Shown: positions 16,741 to 25,526, numbered from the stretch's first letter. The stretch is DNA of 52,130 bases from Kiritimatiellota bacterium (GCA_026398415.1 JAPLSY010000079.1:1-52130), one strand, 5' to 3'. Numbers and translations: made by a program. The notes: generated by a model from the sequence alone, not told the origin.

Positions 16741-18735
16741 TTACGGTAAATCCTTTAGAGACTGTTGAAAAATGACGCTCAGCAACTGCGGGCATGCGCC
16801 GGATTGCATGAGCGCCCGTTGCATCATCCGCAGGCCCGGCACCATGTATTTCACGAACCAGGCGGTCTCCGGATTCGCGCTCAGGCGCCCGTACGCGCCC
16901 AGGGCCTGCGCCAGGCGTTCAATGGCCGCCAGCCAGAACAGTTCCTCCGATACCCGTTGCCTGCGGCTTACCAGCCGGTTATAGGCGTCCAGCAGTATCC
17001 TTATCGTCGCTAACGGCAATTCGATATAGGGATCGCACAACAGCGAGGCCAGATCATAGGCCGCCGCGCCAAACCGCATGCCCTGAAAATCGATAAAAAA
17101 CGGACGGCGCCCCACCCGGAGAATATTGCTCGATTGTAAATCGCGGTGAACCAATACGATGGGTGCCTTCAGCAAATCGCCGGCCACCACGGCCAACTCG
17201 TCCAATATCTTCCGCGCCGTCTCCGGCAATGGATGGAGCTGGGGTTGCAGAAAATGACGGATGAAAAACTCGCGTTCCCAGCGGTATAAATCAGGCGAAA
17301 ACGGCGATACCAAGGCCAGATGTCGCTGCCGGGCCGCGCGAGCGCCCTCCGTGTGCCAGCGCGCGATGGACGCCAGGATTGACTGATAGAAGGCCGTCAG
17401 ACGCGTCGGCATCCGATTGGCTGTCGGCCAGGTCTGGACCAGGCTTTGCAAGGACTGGTCGCCCAGGTCTTGCATGACAAAAAAATTCTTTTCAGGTGCG
17501 TCGAGCAGAATACCGGGCACCGGTAGGCCGATGGATTTCAGGAACCGGGCGTGGCGGGTATAGAGCGCGTTTTCTTCGCGTTCCCGGCTGTAGCGCACCA
17601 GGATGACCCGCCGGCCCTGGCTTTCCAGGCGCGTAAAATGCCGTGCCGATCCGCGCGGCTCAAAAGGAATAACCGTGGTTTCAGCCGGGATCCAGCGCAG
17701 GCGCTGCAAGGCCATGGCCAGCGGAATGTCAGCCGTGTTCCCGGGTGTGGATAGCGAAAATGCGGAACGCACCGCCACGCGCGGCACGCGACCATGAACC
17801 TCACAGCCCTTCCCAATAATGGCCTGCTCCACGATCGCGTCCGCGGCGACCCGCGCATCGTCCCAGATGACGGCATTCGCAATCCGCGCGCCCTTGCGGA
17901 TCATGACGTTATGGCCGGCGGACAGAAATCCGTTGAATCGAATCCGGCGCCGCCAAGCGCGCATGGCGCGCAGACGATCCGGAGCCAACAGGCGCGCGCC
18001 GGGCTTGCGGGCGATAGACGCCTCCAGAATTTCGCGATGGGCCTGGAGATAGTTGTCGGGTGTGCCGATATCTGCCCAATACGAATGCGCCACGCAGACG
18101 CCGGCAATCTTCCAGTCAGCGACAATAGCCTGCCGATAAGCCTGGACAATGGTCGCAAAGCCATTTTTGGGGATGAACTCCAGGATGCGCGGCGACAATA
18201 ATTGCAGGCCGCAGAATGTATAAGTGCCTTCAGTTCCCGGACGGCTGCTCGCAAAATTGGTGATCCGGCCGCCGGTCATCTCCACCGTGCGCGGACCGTG
18301 TTCGGCGTTCAACCAAAGCGCGGCCAGCACCCGGGGCTGGTGAAAGGCCGTAACCAGTGCACGGGGATCAAGGTCCGCGGCGATATCGGCGTTGATCATC
18401 CAGAAGGGTTGTGCATCCAGGAACCAGGCCGCGTGGCGCAAGGCGCCGCCGGTGCCGAGGATCTCCGGCTCAAACGACAGGGCAACCCGGGGGCGGAGCG
18501 CCGGCCGGTGACGGATATAGTCGCAGATTGCTTCGGGCTGATGATGCAGGTTGATCAACACGTCCGCGACGTCCCAGCGCGCCAGCATATCCAGGATATG
18601 CCCGAGCACCGGCTTGCCCCATAGCGGCATCATGGGCTTCGGGGTGTCCAGGCTCAAGGGGAGCATGCGGGTGCCAAACCCGGCCGCCAGAATGACAGCT
18701 TTGCGGGGAAACAATATCGATGCGTGTGTTTCCAT
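16741..18735 (-). CDS. Fusion of sugar-1-phosphate nucleotidyltransferase and sugar kinase (MurU-like + AmgK-like)
   Basis: Of 664 residues, 1-245 form a nucleotidyltransferase domain (VILAAGFGTRMLPL, TPKPMMPLWGKPV, WMINADIAADLDP, HSYWADIGTPDNY), ~270-330 a short hexapeptide-like stretch (RIANAVIWDDARVAADAIVE), and ~350-655 an aminoglycoside-phosphotransferase-type kinase with catalytic D532 in VHRDLQSSNIL and the DFG-like FIDFQGMRFG. In Pseudomonas, AmgK phosphorylates MurNAc/GlcNAc at the anomeric carbon and MurU makes the UDP-sugar; here both activity types lie in one chain, which would convert a free sugar to an NDP-sugar. The 3' end is partly duplicated at 14968-15121. The exact sugar is inferred, not shown. 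Confidence 0.85.
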   Translation of the reverse strand: METHASILFPRKAVILAAGFGTRMLPLSLDTPKPMMPLWGKPVLGHILDMLARWDVADVLINLHHQPEAICDYIRHRPALRPRVALSFEPEILGTGGALRHAAWFLDAQPFWMINADIAADLDPRALVTAFHQPRVLAALWLNAEHGPRTVEMTGGRITNFASSRPGTEGTYTFCGLQLLSPRILEFIPKNGFATIVQAYRQAIVADWKIAGVCVAHSYWADIGTPDNYLQAHREILEASIARKPGARLLAPDRLRAMRAWRRRIRFNGFLSAGHNVMIRKGARIANAVIWDDARVAADAIVEQAIIGKGCEVHGRVPRVAVRSAFSLSTPGNTADIPLAMALQRLRWIPAETTVIPFEPRGSARHFTRLESQGRRVILVRYSREREENALYTRHARFLKSIGLPVPGILLDAPEKNFFVMQDLGDQSLQSLVQTWPTANRMPTRLTAFYQSILASIARWHTEGARAARQRHLALVSPFSPDLYRWEREFFIRHFLQPQLHPLPETARKILDELAVVAGDLLKAPIVLVHRDLQSSNILRVGRRPFFIDFQGMRFGAAAYDLASLLCDPYIELPLATIRILLDAYNRLVSRRQRVSEELFWLAAIERLAQALGAYGRLSANPETAWFVKYMVPGLRMMQRALMQSGACPQLLSVIFQQSLKDLP
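16777..16930. repeat. Repeat B: intact partner of the duplication-junction fragment B'
   Basis: This segment, the last ~50 codons of the minus-strand fusion gene, matches 14968-15121 without gaps. Its right end, TTCAATGGCCGCC, differs from the left end of repeat A by one base, and the two copies were joined at this point. Confidence 0.9.
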
Positions 18736-18835
18736 TGCGTACTCAACTTACAGGCTTGCCGAATGAATGAAAAGAAGTAACTATTCAGGAGGTTCAGTGA
18801 TTCACGGTTGTCGATGCGCAGGCAATTGTGGCAAC

Positions 18836-18877
18836 CATTGAACTGTGAACCGCTGAACCATGTATCCTTGAACCATG
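18836..18877. repeat. Short TGAACC-type repeats before tsaB
   Basis: TTGAACTG, TGAACCGC, TGAACCATG and TTGAACCATG follow one another, the last containing the tsaB start codon. No Shine-Dalgarno is seen. TATCCT (18863-18868) lies 6 nt before the ATG, like the two leaderless-type promoters near 49400, but its -35 region is poor. Confidence 0.45.
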
Positions 18878-19585
18878 CTTATCTTATCCATAGATCAATC
18901 CACCGAGACCGGCAGTGCCGCCATTCTGGATGACCAGCGGCTGGTGGCCGAGCGGCATTGGGCCGATACGCGCTTGAGTCGGCAACAACTGTTTCCCAGT
19001 TTGAAGGCCATGCTGATGGAAACAGGCCTTGAGCTTGGCGCCATTCAGCTCTATGTGGTTGGAGTAGGGCCGGGTTCCTATAGCGGTTTGCGCGTGGCAT
19101 TGGCGGCGGCAAGGGCCATGGCTCTTGCCGGCAAGACGCCGGTCTATGGTGTTACCAGCGCGGAAACGCTGGCTTGGCAGGCGGCAGAAGCCGCGCGCGC
19201 GGCACGGGTGCGGATTGTCGGCGATGCCCGCCGCGATCAGTGGTGGACACGTTGTTTTCGGAAATGCGATGTCTGCATGAGTCCGGTTGGTGATTGGGCA
19301 TTGGTACATTCCAGCGCGTTCAGGGCCGGTGATGGCGAAGTGGTAGCCACGTCGGATTGGGCGCGGATTGGCGCGCTTTTACAGGCGGCCGTTCCGCCCG
19401 CCGTTACGCTGATCGCGCGCGCATTTTTACCCGACGCGGCAACACTTGGCCGATTGGCGATTGCACGCCTGACACAGGGCCTTGCCTCCGAGCCGCTGAC
19501 GCCCATCTATTTGCATCCTGCCGTGCACGCCAAATCTGGCGATGCCAAAACCGGCGGTTGTCAGGCGGCGGGCCTTCCTGTATAG
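18875..19585 (+). CDS. tsaB: tRNA threonylcarbamoyladenosine biosynthesis protein TsaB
   Basis: At 236 residues this has the ASKHA fold of TsaB/YeaZ: LILSIDQSTETGSAAI at the N-terminus, LFPSLKAMLMETG, and the signature VGVGPGSYSGLRVALAAA with KTPVYGVTSAETLA after it. TsaB is the scaffold partner of TsaD and TsaE in making t6A37 in ANN-decoding tRNAs, an essential cytoplasmic activity. tsaD and tsaE are not in this window. Length is normal for the family. No ribosome site precedes the ATG, which sits in short TGAACC repeats. It is followed after 48 bases by psd and pssA, a housekeeping group. Confidence 0.93.
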   Translation: MLILSIDQSTETGSAAILDDQRLVAERHWADTRLSRQQLFPSLKAMLMETGLELGAIQLYVVGVGPGSYSGLRVALAAARAMALAGKTPVYGVTSAETLAWQAAEAARAARVRIVGDARRDQWWTRCFRKCDVCMSPVGDWALVHSSAFRAGDGEVVATSDWARIGALLQAAVPPAVTLIARAFLPDAATLGRLAIARLTQGLASEPLTPIYLHPAVHAKSGDAKTGGCQAAGLPV

Positions 19586-19633
19586 TGTTTGCCGCAATGG
19601 GTATGAGTCGGAGCAATTGATTGGGAGAGATAC

Positions 19634-20302
19634 ATGTATATTCCGGTTGTTAAAGAAGTCCTGCCGTTTTTCTTTGGGTCCCTGGTTGTGTTTGGATTGC
19701 TGGGATTGATCTGCAGGCGGTTCCAGTGGAAGCGGACGGCCTGGGTCTTTTTTTTACTGGGCGTAATCGCGGCGTGTTACATGCTCTATTTCTTCCGTGA
19801 TCCTCAGCGGACGCCGCCCTCGGATCCGGCCGTAATCGTGGCCGGCGCCGATGGGGTGGTAATGAGTATCAAGGAGATTCGGGAAGATGTGTATCTCAAG
19901 ACGGATGCGGTGCGGGTCAGCATTTTTCTGAGCTTATTCGATGTGCATGTCAACCGCGCCCCCGTCGCAGGTAAGATCGCGTTCCTGGGGTATTTTCCCG
20001 GCAAACGTTACTTCACGTTTCAGGAGAAGTCTTCGGAATTCAATCAACACAATTCGATCCTAATCGAGGGGCCGCAGACCCGTTGCCTGGTCAACCAGAT
20101 TGTCGGGCCGGTGGCCCGCCGCGTGGTTTACTGGCTGAAGCTGAACCAGATGGTCCAAAAGGGGGATCGCATCGGCATGATGAAGTTCGGGTCGCGGCTT
20201 GATATGGTCTTTCCGAAAGCCGACGTGAACGTGGTGGTCAAGCCGGGCGACCGGGTTCAGGCCGGGTTGACCGTGGTGGCCACAATGAAGCAAAAACTAT
20301 AA
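19634..20302 (+). CDS. psd: Phosphatidylserine decarboxylase, short proenzyme form
   Basis: At 222 residues this is the short Psd type. An N-terminal hydrophobic anchor (~8-55, including FFFGSLVVFGLLGLI and VFFLLGVIAACYMLYFF) precedes the catalytic part with SIFLSLFDVHVNRAP and the self-cleavage site G186-S187 in KFGSRLDM, where the serine becomes the pyruvoyl group. It decarboxylates phosphatidylserine to phosphatidylethanolamine at the inner membrane. A GGGAGA site precedes the ATG. The next gene, 13 bases downstream, is pssA, which makes its substrate, so the pair forms a complete PE route from CDP-diacylglycerol. Confidence 0.94.
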   Translation: MYIPVVKEVLPFFFGSLVVFGLLGLICRRFQWKRTAWVFFLLGVIAACYMLYFFRDPQRTPPSDPAVIVAGADGVVMSIKEIREDVYLKTDAVRVSIFLSLFDVHVNRAPVAGKIAFLGYFPGKRYFTFQEKSSEFNQHNSILIEGPQTRCLVNQIVGPVARRVVYWLKLNQMVQKGDRIGMMKFGSRLDMVFPKADVNVVVKPGDRVQAGLTVVATMKQKL

Positions 20303-20315
20303 ACGAGGATGTTCC

Positions 20316-21086
20316 ATGCCCATTAACTGGCGACAAATTGTGCCTACGTTGTTTACTTTGGCCGCCATGCTGTGCGGGTTTTTCAGTATTCTGTTTGCGC
20401 TGGAGGGGGAGAGCTACTATCTGCTTTCGGCCCAGTTTATCATGTTGGCCATGATCCTGGACGGGATTGACGGCAAGGTGGCCCGCTTGCTCAAGGGAAC
20501 GAGCGCCTTCGGCGCAGAGCTGGATACCTACGTGGACATGACGGCCTTCGGCCTGGCGCCGGCCATTCTTATCTACCAAGTGGCCCTCCAGCGTCATGAT
20601 GACTGGCGGATTGCCATGACAGCCCTGGTGGTGCTCTCCGGCATGATCCGGCTGGCGCGCTTCAAAGTTAAGGATCCGTTGCGCGGGCAGGGGGGCTATT
20701 GCGGCCTGCCGATTACCGTGAGCGCCGGCTGGGTGGCTATGTTTGTCTTGCTCAGCGAAACGCGTACGTTCGGTGATTATTTCCGCCTGGGACAGGGACC
20801 GGTGGGCGTAATATTTTTATTGGGTGTCCTGGTTATGATTGTTTTGCAAGTGTCCAACGTGCCGTATCCCAAGCCGACCAAACTGACTGCGGTGTTCGTT
20901 CCCAGTATTGTCCTGGTGGCCTTGCTGTTTGTGCGCAACATGAATATCGCTCCCAAGGCGGCGCTCGTGATCATGGTGGCCGGGCTGATTTACCTCGTGT
21001 TGGGACCAGTTTACATGCATACGGTCAAGTCGCGCGCGGCCAAGCCCTGTCCGGGCGGTCAGGCCCAAATTGATGAGGCCGACTGA
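20316..21086 (+). CDS. pssA: CDP-diacylglycerol-serine O-phosphatidyltransferase
   Basis: At 256 residues this is a membrane protein with about seven hydrophobic segments. The CDP-alcohol phosphatidyltransferase motif is complete at ~50-80: DGIDGKVAR, then G and two further aspartates in FGAELDTYVDMTAFG. Members of this subfamily transfer phosphatidyl from CDP-diacylglycerol to serine. The preceding psd gene identifies serine as the acceptor. A CGAGGA site lies about seven bases before the ATG. Nothing is unusual in length or motif. Confidence 0.93.
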   Translation: MPINWRQIVPTLFTLAAMLCGFFSILFALEGESYYLLSAQFIMLAMILDGIDGKVARLLKGTSAFGAELDTYVDMTAFGLAPAILIYQVALQRHDDWRIAMTALVVLSGMIRLARFKVKDPLRGQGGYCGLPITVSAGWVAMFVLLSETRTFGDYFRLGQGPVGVIFLLGVLVMIVLQVSNVPYPKPTKLTAVFVPSIVLVALLFVRNMNIAPKAALVIMVAGLIYLVLGPVYMHTVKSRAAKPCPGGQAQIDEAD

Positions 21087-21118
21087 TTTTTATTGGCACT
21101 TTTCTGCAAGGACCAATT

Positions 21119-21928
21119 ATGGCGAACGTGCGCATTACCCGGCGGGAAGCGAAGCGCCACCTGTCCGGTCTGGTTGACGATCTTGCCCGGCACATTGACT
21201 TTCTCGGCGAAGAAGGCATTACGGAAGTTGCTTGCTCGCCGGCCATTGCACCCGAAAGTCTGCCGGTGCCGGGTACTCCCCGTAAAATTTCTCCGCAACC
21301 GCCTATGCCGCTGGCGCCGCCAGTTTCCGATGCCGATGCCAGCGCGGAACTGAAGGCCATTGCCCAGACGGTGGCCGCCTGCAAAAAATGCGGGTTACAT
21401 GCAAAACGTCGCCAGGCAGTACCGGGGCAGGGGAACATTTACCCTGATGTTCTTTTTATCGGCGAGGGGCCCGGCGAGGATGAAGATAAGCAGGGCCTGG
21501 CCTTCGTAGGCCGGGCAGGCCAGATGTTGACGCGACTGATCACCCGCATGGGTTATACCCGCGACGAGGTTTTTATCGCCAATATCGTCAAATGCCGCCC
21601 GCCGAATAACCGGAAACCTTTGCCCGAAGAGATGAATATGTGCCGGCCTTATCTTGAACAGCAAATTGCCGTCTTGAAGCCGAAAGTGATCGTTCTCCTG
21701 GGCGCCAGCGCATTTGAGGGACTCATTCCGCGCGACTCGCCATGGATAACAATATCGAAAGTGCGCGGCAAATGGCTTGAATACCAAGGCATTCCAACCA
21801 TGCCCACTTTTCATCCTTCCTACCTGTTGCGCAATCCGGCAGCCATGTGGGATGTCTGGAACGATATGCAGTTGGTATTGACCCGCCTTGGCCGCACCCC
21901 GCCGCCCGCGCCCGCCAAAGGCAAGTAA
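21119..21928 (+). CDS. Uracil-DNA glycosylase, family 4 type with iron-sulfur cluster
   Basis: At 269 residues, the ~70-residue N-terminal extension is of unclear function (rich in Pro/Ala, 50-75). The UDG fold then begins with the cluster cysteines C88 and C91 (CKKCGLHAKR). Motif A is IGEGPGEDEDKQGLAFVGRAG, the other cluster cysteines lie in VKCRPPNNR and NMCRPYL, and motif B is TFHPSYLLRNP. Family 4/5 enzymes excise uracil from DNA in base-excision repair. The start has AAGGA ten bases upstream. Its stop is five bases from that of the convergent nagA gene, and no separate terminator is visible. Confidence 0.9.
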   Translation: MANVRITRREAKRHLSGLVDDLARHIDFLGEEGITEVACSPAIAPESLPVPGTPRKISPQPPMPLAPPVSDADASAELKAIAQTVAACKKCGLHAKRRQAVPGQGNIYPDVLFIGEGPGEDEDKQGLAFVGRAGQMLTRLITRMGYTRDEVFIANIVKCRPPNNRKPLPEEMNMCRPYLEQQIAVLKPKVIVLLGASAFEGLIPRDSPWITISKVRGKWLEYQGIPTMPTFHPSYLLRNPAAMWDVWNDMQLVLTRLGRTPPPAPAKGK

Positions 21929-21933
21929 TCTTC

Positions 21934-22911
21934 TTACGCCAGCGCGAACCGGTTGTTTTTGAAAACAACGGAGGGTGTGTCGGCCGGTTGTCGGTTCAGG
22001 CGGCGGCCCAGCAGGCGTAATGGATTATCGTGGCCGACAGTCCACAATTCCTTTTCCGTCAGCAGATTCAGCGAAGCCAGAAAATTCATGCACTGCAGCA
22101 TGGTGGCCGAGGACCCGGCCAGATAAGGAGTGTCCTTGAACCCGATGCGACCGGAGGGTTCCAGTACGACCTCATGGTCTTGAAAATGATAAACACCCGG
22201 TTTTAGTCCGCCCACATCCGTTGCATCGCTGACAACGATAAAACGCTTGATGGTTTTAGCCCGCAGAGCGACCTTGATGAAATCGGCGGGCAAGTGATGG
22301 CCGTCGGTTATGAAAATGCTCGACAGGTCATCGCAGGCCAATTGCCACCAGAGCGGGTTCTGGTGCCGGTTAATCATGTTGGGCATACCGTTCCCCAAAT
22401 GCGTGCATAACCGTGCGCCGGCTTGAACCGCCGCTTCCATGACGTTATCGTCCGCCAAGTGATGCCCGAACGATACAACCGTGCCGTTTGTGGACGCATA
22501 GCTGATCAGCGGCAGAGCCCCCTCGACTTCGGGCGCCAAGGTCAACAGCACGATCCGGCCTTCGGCCCATTCCTGGAAACGCTTGAATGTCTCCACGTCC
22601 GGCTTGATGATGTGTTCCGGCGGGTGCGCACCGCGGGCGCCCTCAATCGGTGAAATGAACGGGCCTTCCATGTGAATGCCCAGCAGGTGGGGCTTCAATT
22701 CCTTGTCGCGCATGGCAGCGGCCAGGATCGGGAGGTTGCGACAATACATATCCATGGGCCCGGTGCACACGGTGGGACAATAGGCGGTTGTCCCGGCCTT
22801 GGCCAAATAACGCGTTACCGCGCGCACCTTCTCCAGCGTCAGATCCATGGATGAAAAATTAACGCCAATATAACCGTTCTGCTGAATATCAACAAACCCA
22901 GGGTGTTTCAT
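21934..22911 (-). CDS. nagA: N-acetylglucosamine-6-phosphate deacetylase
   Basis: At 325 residues this is a NagA TIM barrel: PGFVDIQQNGYIGVNF, KAGTTAYCPT, GIHMEGPFISP (metal glutamate), VSFGHHLADD and LCTHLGNGMPN (metal histidines), and catalytic D in VVSDATDVGG. It begins directly at the barrel and lacks the small N-terminal beta-sandwich strand of longer NagA proteins, so it is at the short end of the family. The product is glucosamine-6-phosphate plus acetate. Its ATG overlaps the stop of the upstream HAD gene by four bases, so the two are translationally coupled. Together with the NDP-sugar fusion gene it points to amino-sugar or cell-wall recycling. Confidence 0.9.
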   Translation of the reverse strand: MKHPGFVDIQQNGYIGVNFSSMDLTLEKVRAVTRYLAKAGTTAYCPTVCTGPMDMYCRNLPILAAAMRDKELKPHLLGIHMEGPFISPIEGARGAHPPEHIIKPDVETFKRFQEWAEGRIVLLTLAPEVEGALPLISYASTNGTVVSFGHHLADDNVMEAAVQAGARLCTHLGNGMPNMINRHQNPLWWQLACDDLSSIFITDGHHLPADFIKVALRAKTIKRFIVVSDATDVGGLKPGVYHFQDHEVVLEPSGRIGFKDTPYLAGSSATMLQCMNFLASLNLLTEKELWTVGHDNPLRLLGRRLNRQPADTPSVVFKNNRFALA

Positions 22912-23861
22912 GGCAGGCTCCTTTCGGCATTAACCGGCAATTGACTGCTAATAACTGGTTGCTTTTTAATCCACGGCGGCGTCTCGGGTAATAGCTGGTT
23001 GAATTCCGCAATCAATGCTTTTTCATAGGCGCCACCATAGGTTCCATTCAGGAATTTTTTAAAAGCCTCCTTTTGAAAACGCTCCCAGGAAGCTTCCTCA
23101 TGGCCCGGATTGATTGGGAAGAAATGACCATTCACGCCTTGCACTGCGCTTAAGTCGCCGGGCGCGTCGCCGATCATCAGGATACGGTCGGCCGGGTAGT
23201 GTCGCTGCGTCGCCATCTGCAGGTGTTCCTGCTTGGTGCCGAGTTCCTGGCCGGCGATGACCTTCACATAATCCATAAGGTCATGCGCCTGCCATTCCCG
23301 CACCAGGGCTTCCGTGGGCGTCTGCGATACGCAAATGGCGTCGGCCTGAGCGCGAATCTGGTCCAGACTTTCCCGCACCCACTTGAAGGGCGGCACGTTT
23401 TTCACCGTCCTGGCAATTTTGGCGTTGACGTCCTTGCTCCATTTTAAAACGGCGGCCAGTTCCTCGTCGCCGGTTTCCCTAACCAGTTTTTCCAGTGTGG
23501 GGTTGCCAAGTGGCATGCCGGACTCGATGAACTTTTTCAGCGACGTAAAGGCCGGCAGCTTGATCCCGGAAGCCAGCACCTCGGGGCGGTTGCGAAGCAG
23601 GTCGATGCTCAGGAGCAGACAGGGAAACCGGTTCCGGCCCCGGTACTTGGAATACAGGTTCGCGAACTCGGCCGATTCGCGCACGTAGCGCTCGATTTTT
23701 TCAAGGTGCCATTGCGACACAATCAGCTTGTGAAAACATTGCTTCTGCTTGATCTCCATGGTGGGGAAGATACAGCCGTCGGAATCAATGCCAACAAACG
23801 CTTCGTGTTGCGGCTTAAAATTGACCAGATCTTCCCTGGTGAATACGCGATCTTGGTTCAT
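22908..23861 (-). CDS. HAD-superfamily hydrolase
   Basis: At 317 residues this has HAD motifs I (VGIDSDGCIF, nucleophile D26 and D28), II (ICVSQTP) and IV (ILMIGDAPGDLSA), with a large helical cap (~45-160) between I and II. This indicates a phosphatase of a small metabolite, probably a sugar phosphate given nagA and gnd in the same operon. The C-terminal tail (QPVISSQLPVN) is encoded by a short-period CAGTTA/CAATTG-type repeat that also supplies the nagA ribosome site, and is probably not part of the fold. The stop overlaps the nagA start. The substrate is not identifiable. Confidence 0.82.
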   Translation of the reverse strand: MNQDRVFTREDLVNFKPQHEAFVGIDSDGCIFPTMEIKQKQCFHKLIVSQWHLEKIERYVRESAEFANLYSKYRGRNRFPCLLLSIDLLRNRPEVLASGIKLPAFTSLKKFIESGMPLGNPTLEKLVRETGDEELAAVLKWSKDVNAKIARTVKNVPPFKWVRESLDQIRAQADAICVSQTPTEALVREWQAHDLMDYVKVIAGQELGTKQEHLQMATQRHYPADRILMIGDAPGDLSAVQGVNGHFFPINPGHEEASWERFQKEAFKKFLNGTYGGAYEKALIAEFNQLLPETPPWIKKQPVISSQLPVNAERSLP

Positions 23862-23886
23862 AAGAACTTCTGCGCGTCGAATAAAC

Positions 23887-23916
23887 GGACGGCGCCGACT
23901 GTGGTGGGCGCCGCCC
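23887..23916 (-). terminator. Strong hairpin between gnd and the HAD gene
   Basis: On the minus strand GGGCGGCGCC and GGCGCCGTCC pair over 10 bp around a 10-base loop just after the gnd stop, followed by GTTTATT. It may end part of the gnd transcripts or act as a partial terminator inside the operon. Confidence 0.5.
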
Positions 23917-23927
23917 GGTTGAGTGGC

Positions 23928-25382
23928 CTAAGCGGTGTAGATGGATGCCGAGGTGGATCCGCCCCGGCCGGTCCAGTTGGTATGGAATAATTGGCCGCGC
24001 GGCTTGTCCACGCGTTCATACGTATGCGCGCCAAAGTAATCGCGTTGCGCCTGCAACAGGTTGGCGGGCAGACGCGCGGCCCGGTAACCGTCGTAATAAT
24101 TCAAGGCGCTGCTGAGCGCGGGCGTCGGAATGCCGAGCTTGACGGCCGTCTGGATGACGCGCCGCCAGGCGCCTTGCGCCTGCTTGACCGCATCCGCGAA
24201 GAATGGATCGAGCAACAGGTTGACCATGTTCGGGTTGTTGTCAAACGCCTCCTTGATTTTACCCAGGAACGCGGAACGGATGATACAGCCGCCGCGCCAC
24301 ATGAGCGCAATACCGCCATAGTTCAGGTTCCAGCCGGATTCCTTGGCCACGGAACGCATCAGTTGGTACCCCTGCGCGTAAGATACAATCTTAGAGGCAT
24401 AGAGCGCCTGCCGGAGGTCATCGATGAATTTAGCTTTATTGCCGGAAAACTTGGCAGTCTTGGGGCCGGGGAGAACCTTGGCGGCGGCCACGCGTTCCTC
24501 CTTGAGGGCCGAGAGACAGCGGGCGAACACGGCCTCACCGATCAGCGTCAGCGGCTGGCCGGCGTCGAGCGCGGCCATGACGGTCCATTTGCCGGTGCCT
24601 TTCTGACCGGCGGTGTCCAGGATTTTGTCCACCACCTCTTCGCCGGCTTCGTTCTTATAACCCAGAATGTCGCGGGTGATTTCGATCAAGTACGAATCCA
24701 GTTCGCCTTTGTTCCAGGCAGTGAAGACCTTGTGCATCTGTTTGTTGGTTAACCCCAAGCCTTGCCGCATGAGTTGGTAGGTTTCGCAGATCATCTGCAT
24801 ATCGCCGTACTCGATGCCGTTGTGGACCATTTTGACGAAGTGGCCGGCGCCGTTTTCGCCGACCCATTCGCAGCACGGCTCACCCTGTTCGGTTTTGGCC
24901 GAGATTTTCTGGAAGATCGGCTTTACGAATTCCCACGCGGAGGGCGAGCCGCCCGGCATGATCGAGGGCCCGCGCAGTGCGCCTTCCTCGCCGCCCGAAA
25001 CGCCGGTGCCGATATACCGGAGACCTTTACTCTCCAGGTATTGCGTGCGGCGGGTGGTGTCGGGGAAATGGGAGTTGCCGCCGTCAATGATAATGTCGCC
25101 CTTTTCCAGGAGCGGAATCAGCGCTTCAATGAATTCGTCCACCGGCTTGCCGGCCTTGACCATCAGCATGATCCGGCGCGGTTTTTGCAGGGCATTGACC
25201 AGTTCCTGAAGCGAATGGGCGCCGATAAACTTTTTGCCTTGCCCCCGCCCTTTGATGAAATCATCCACTTTCGACACGGTCCGGTTGAACACGGCCACGG
25301 TGAACCCGTTGCGTTCCATGTTCAGCACCAGGTTCTCGCCCATGACCGCCAGCCCGATGAGTCCGATATCTGCCTGGTTCAT
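23928..25382 (-). CDS. gnd: 6-phosphogluconate dehydrogenase, decarboxylating
   Basis: At 484 residues this is the standard long form: the NADP-binding N-terminus IGLIGLAVMGENLVLNM, IIDGGNSHFPDT, the signature GVSGGEEGALRGPSIMPGG, the catalytic lysine in GHFVKMVHNGIEYGDMQ, IEITRDILGYK, and the C-terminal ALNYYDGYRAARLPANLLQAQRDYFGAHTYER. It oxidises 6-phosphogluconate to ribulose-5-phosphate in the pentose phosphate pathway. A strong AAGGAGA precedes the ATG. It heads a minus-strand group with the HAD gene and nagA and is divergent from the ABC importer. Length and motifs are unremarkable. Confidence 0.96.
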   Translation of the reverse strand: MNQADIGLIGLAVMGENLVLNMERNGFTVAVFNRTVSKVDDFIKGRGQGKKFIGAHSLQELVNALQKPRRIMLMVKAGKPVDEFIEALIPLLEKGDIIIDGGNSHFPDTTRRTQYLESKGLRYIGTGVSGGEEGALRGPSIMPGGSPSAWEFVKPIFQKISAKTEQGEPCCEWVGENGAGHFVKMVHNGIEYGDMQMICETYQLMRQGLGLTNKQMHKVFTAWNKGELDSYLIEITRDILGYKNEAGEEVVDKILDTAGQKGTGKWTVMAALDAGQPLTLIGEAVFARCLSALKEERVAAAKVLPGPKTAKFSGNKAKFIDDLRQALYASKIVSYAQGYQLMRSVAKESGWNLNYGGIALMWRGGCIIRSAFLGKIKEAFDNNPNMVNLLLDPFFADAVKQAQGAWRRVIQTAVKLGIPTPALSSALNYYDGYRAARLPANLLQAQRDYFGAHTYERVDKPRGQLFHTNWTGRGGSTSASIYTA

Positions 25383-25526
25383 TTAGTCTCTCCTTCAGGT
25401 ATTTTTTTGAATGGGTTACAACGTCCTCTTTTTAGGACAAGCGTTCAGGAATGCAAGTAAAAAATATTACAACTATTCAATGGATGTCCTTGACAAACGA
25501 TAAAAAAACAAGGAAATTAACAATCA

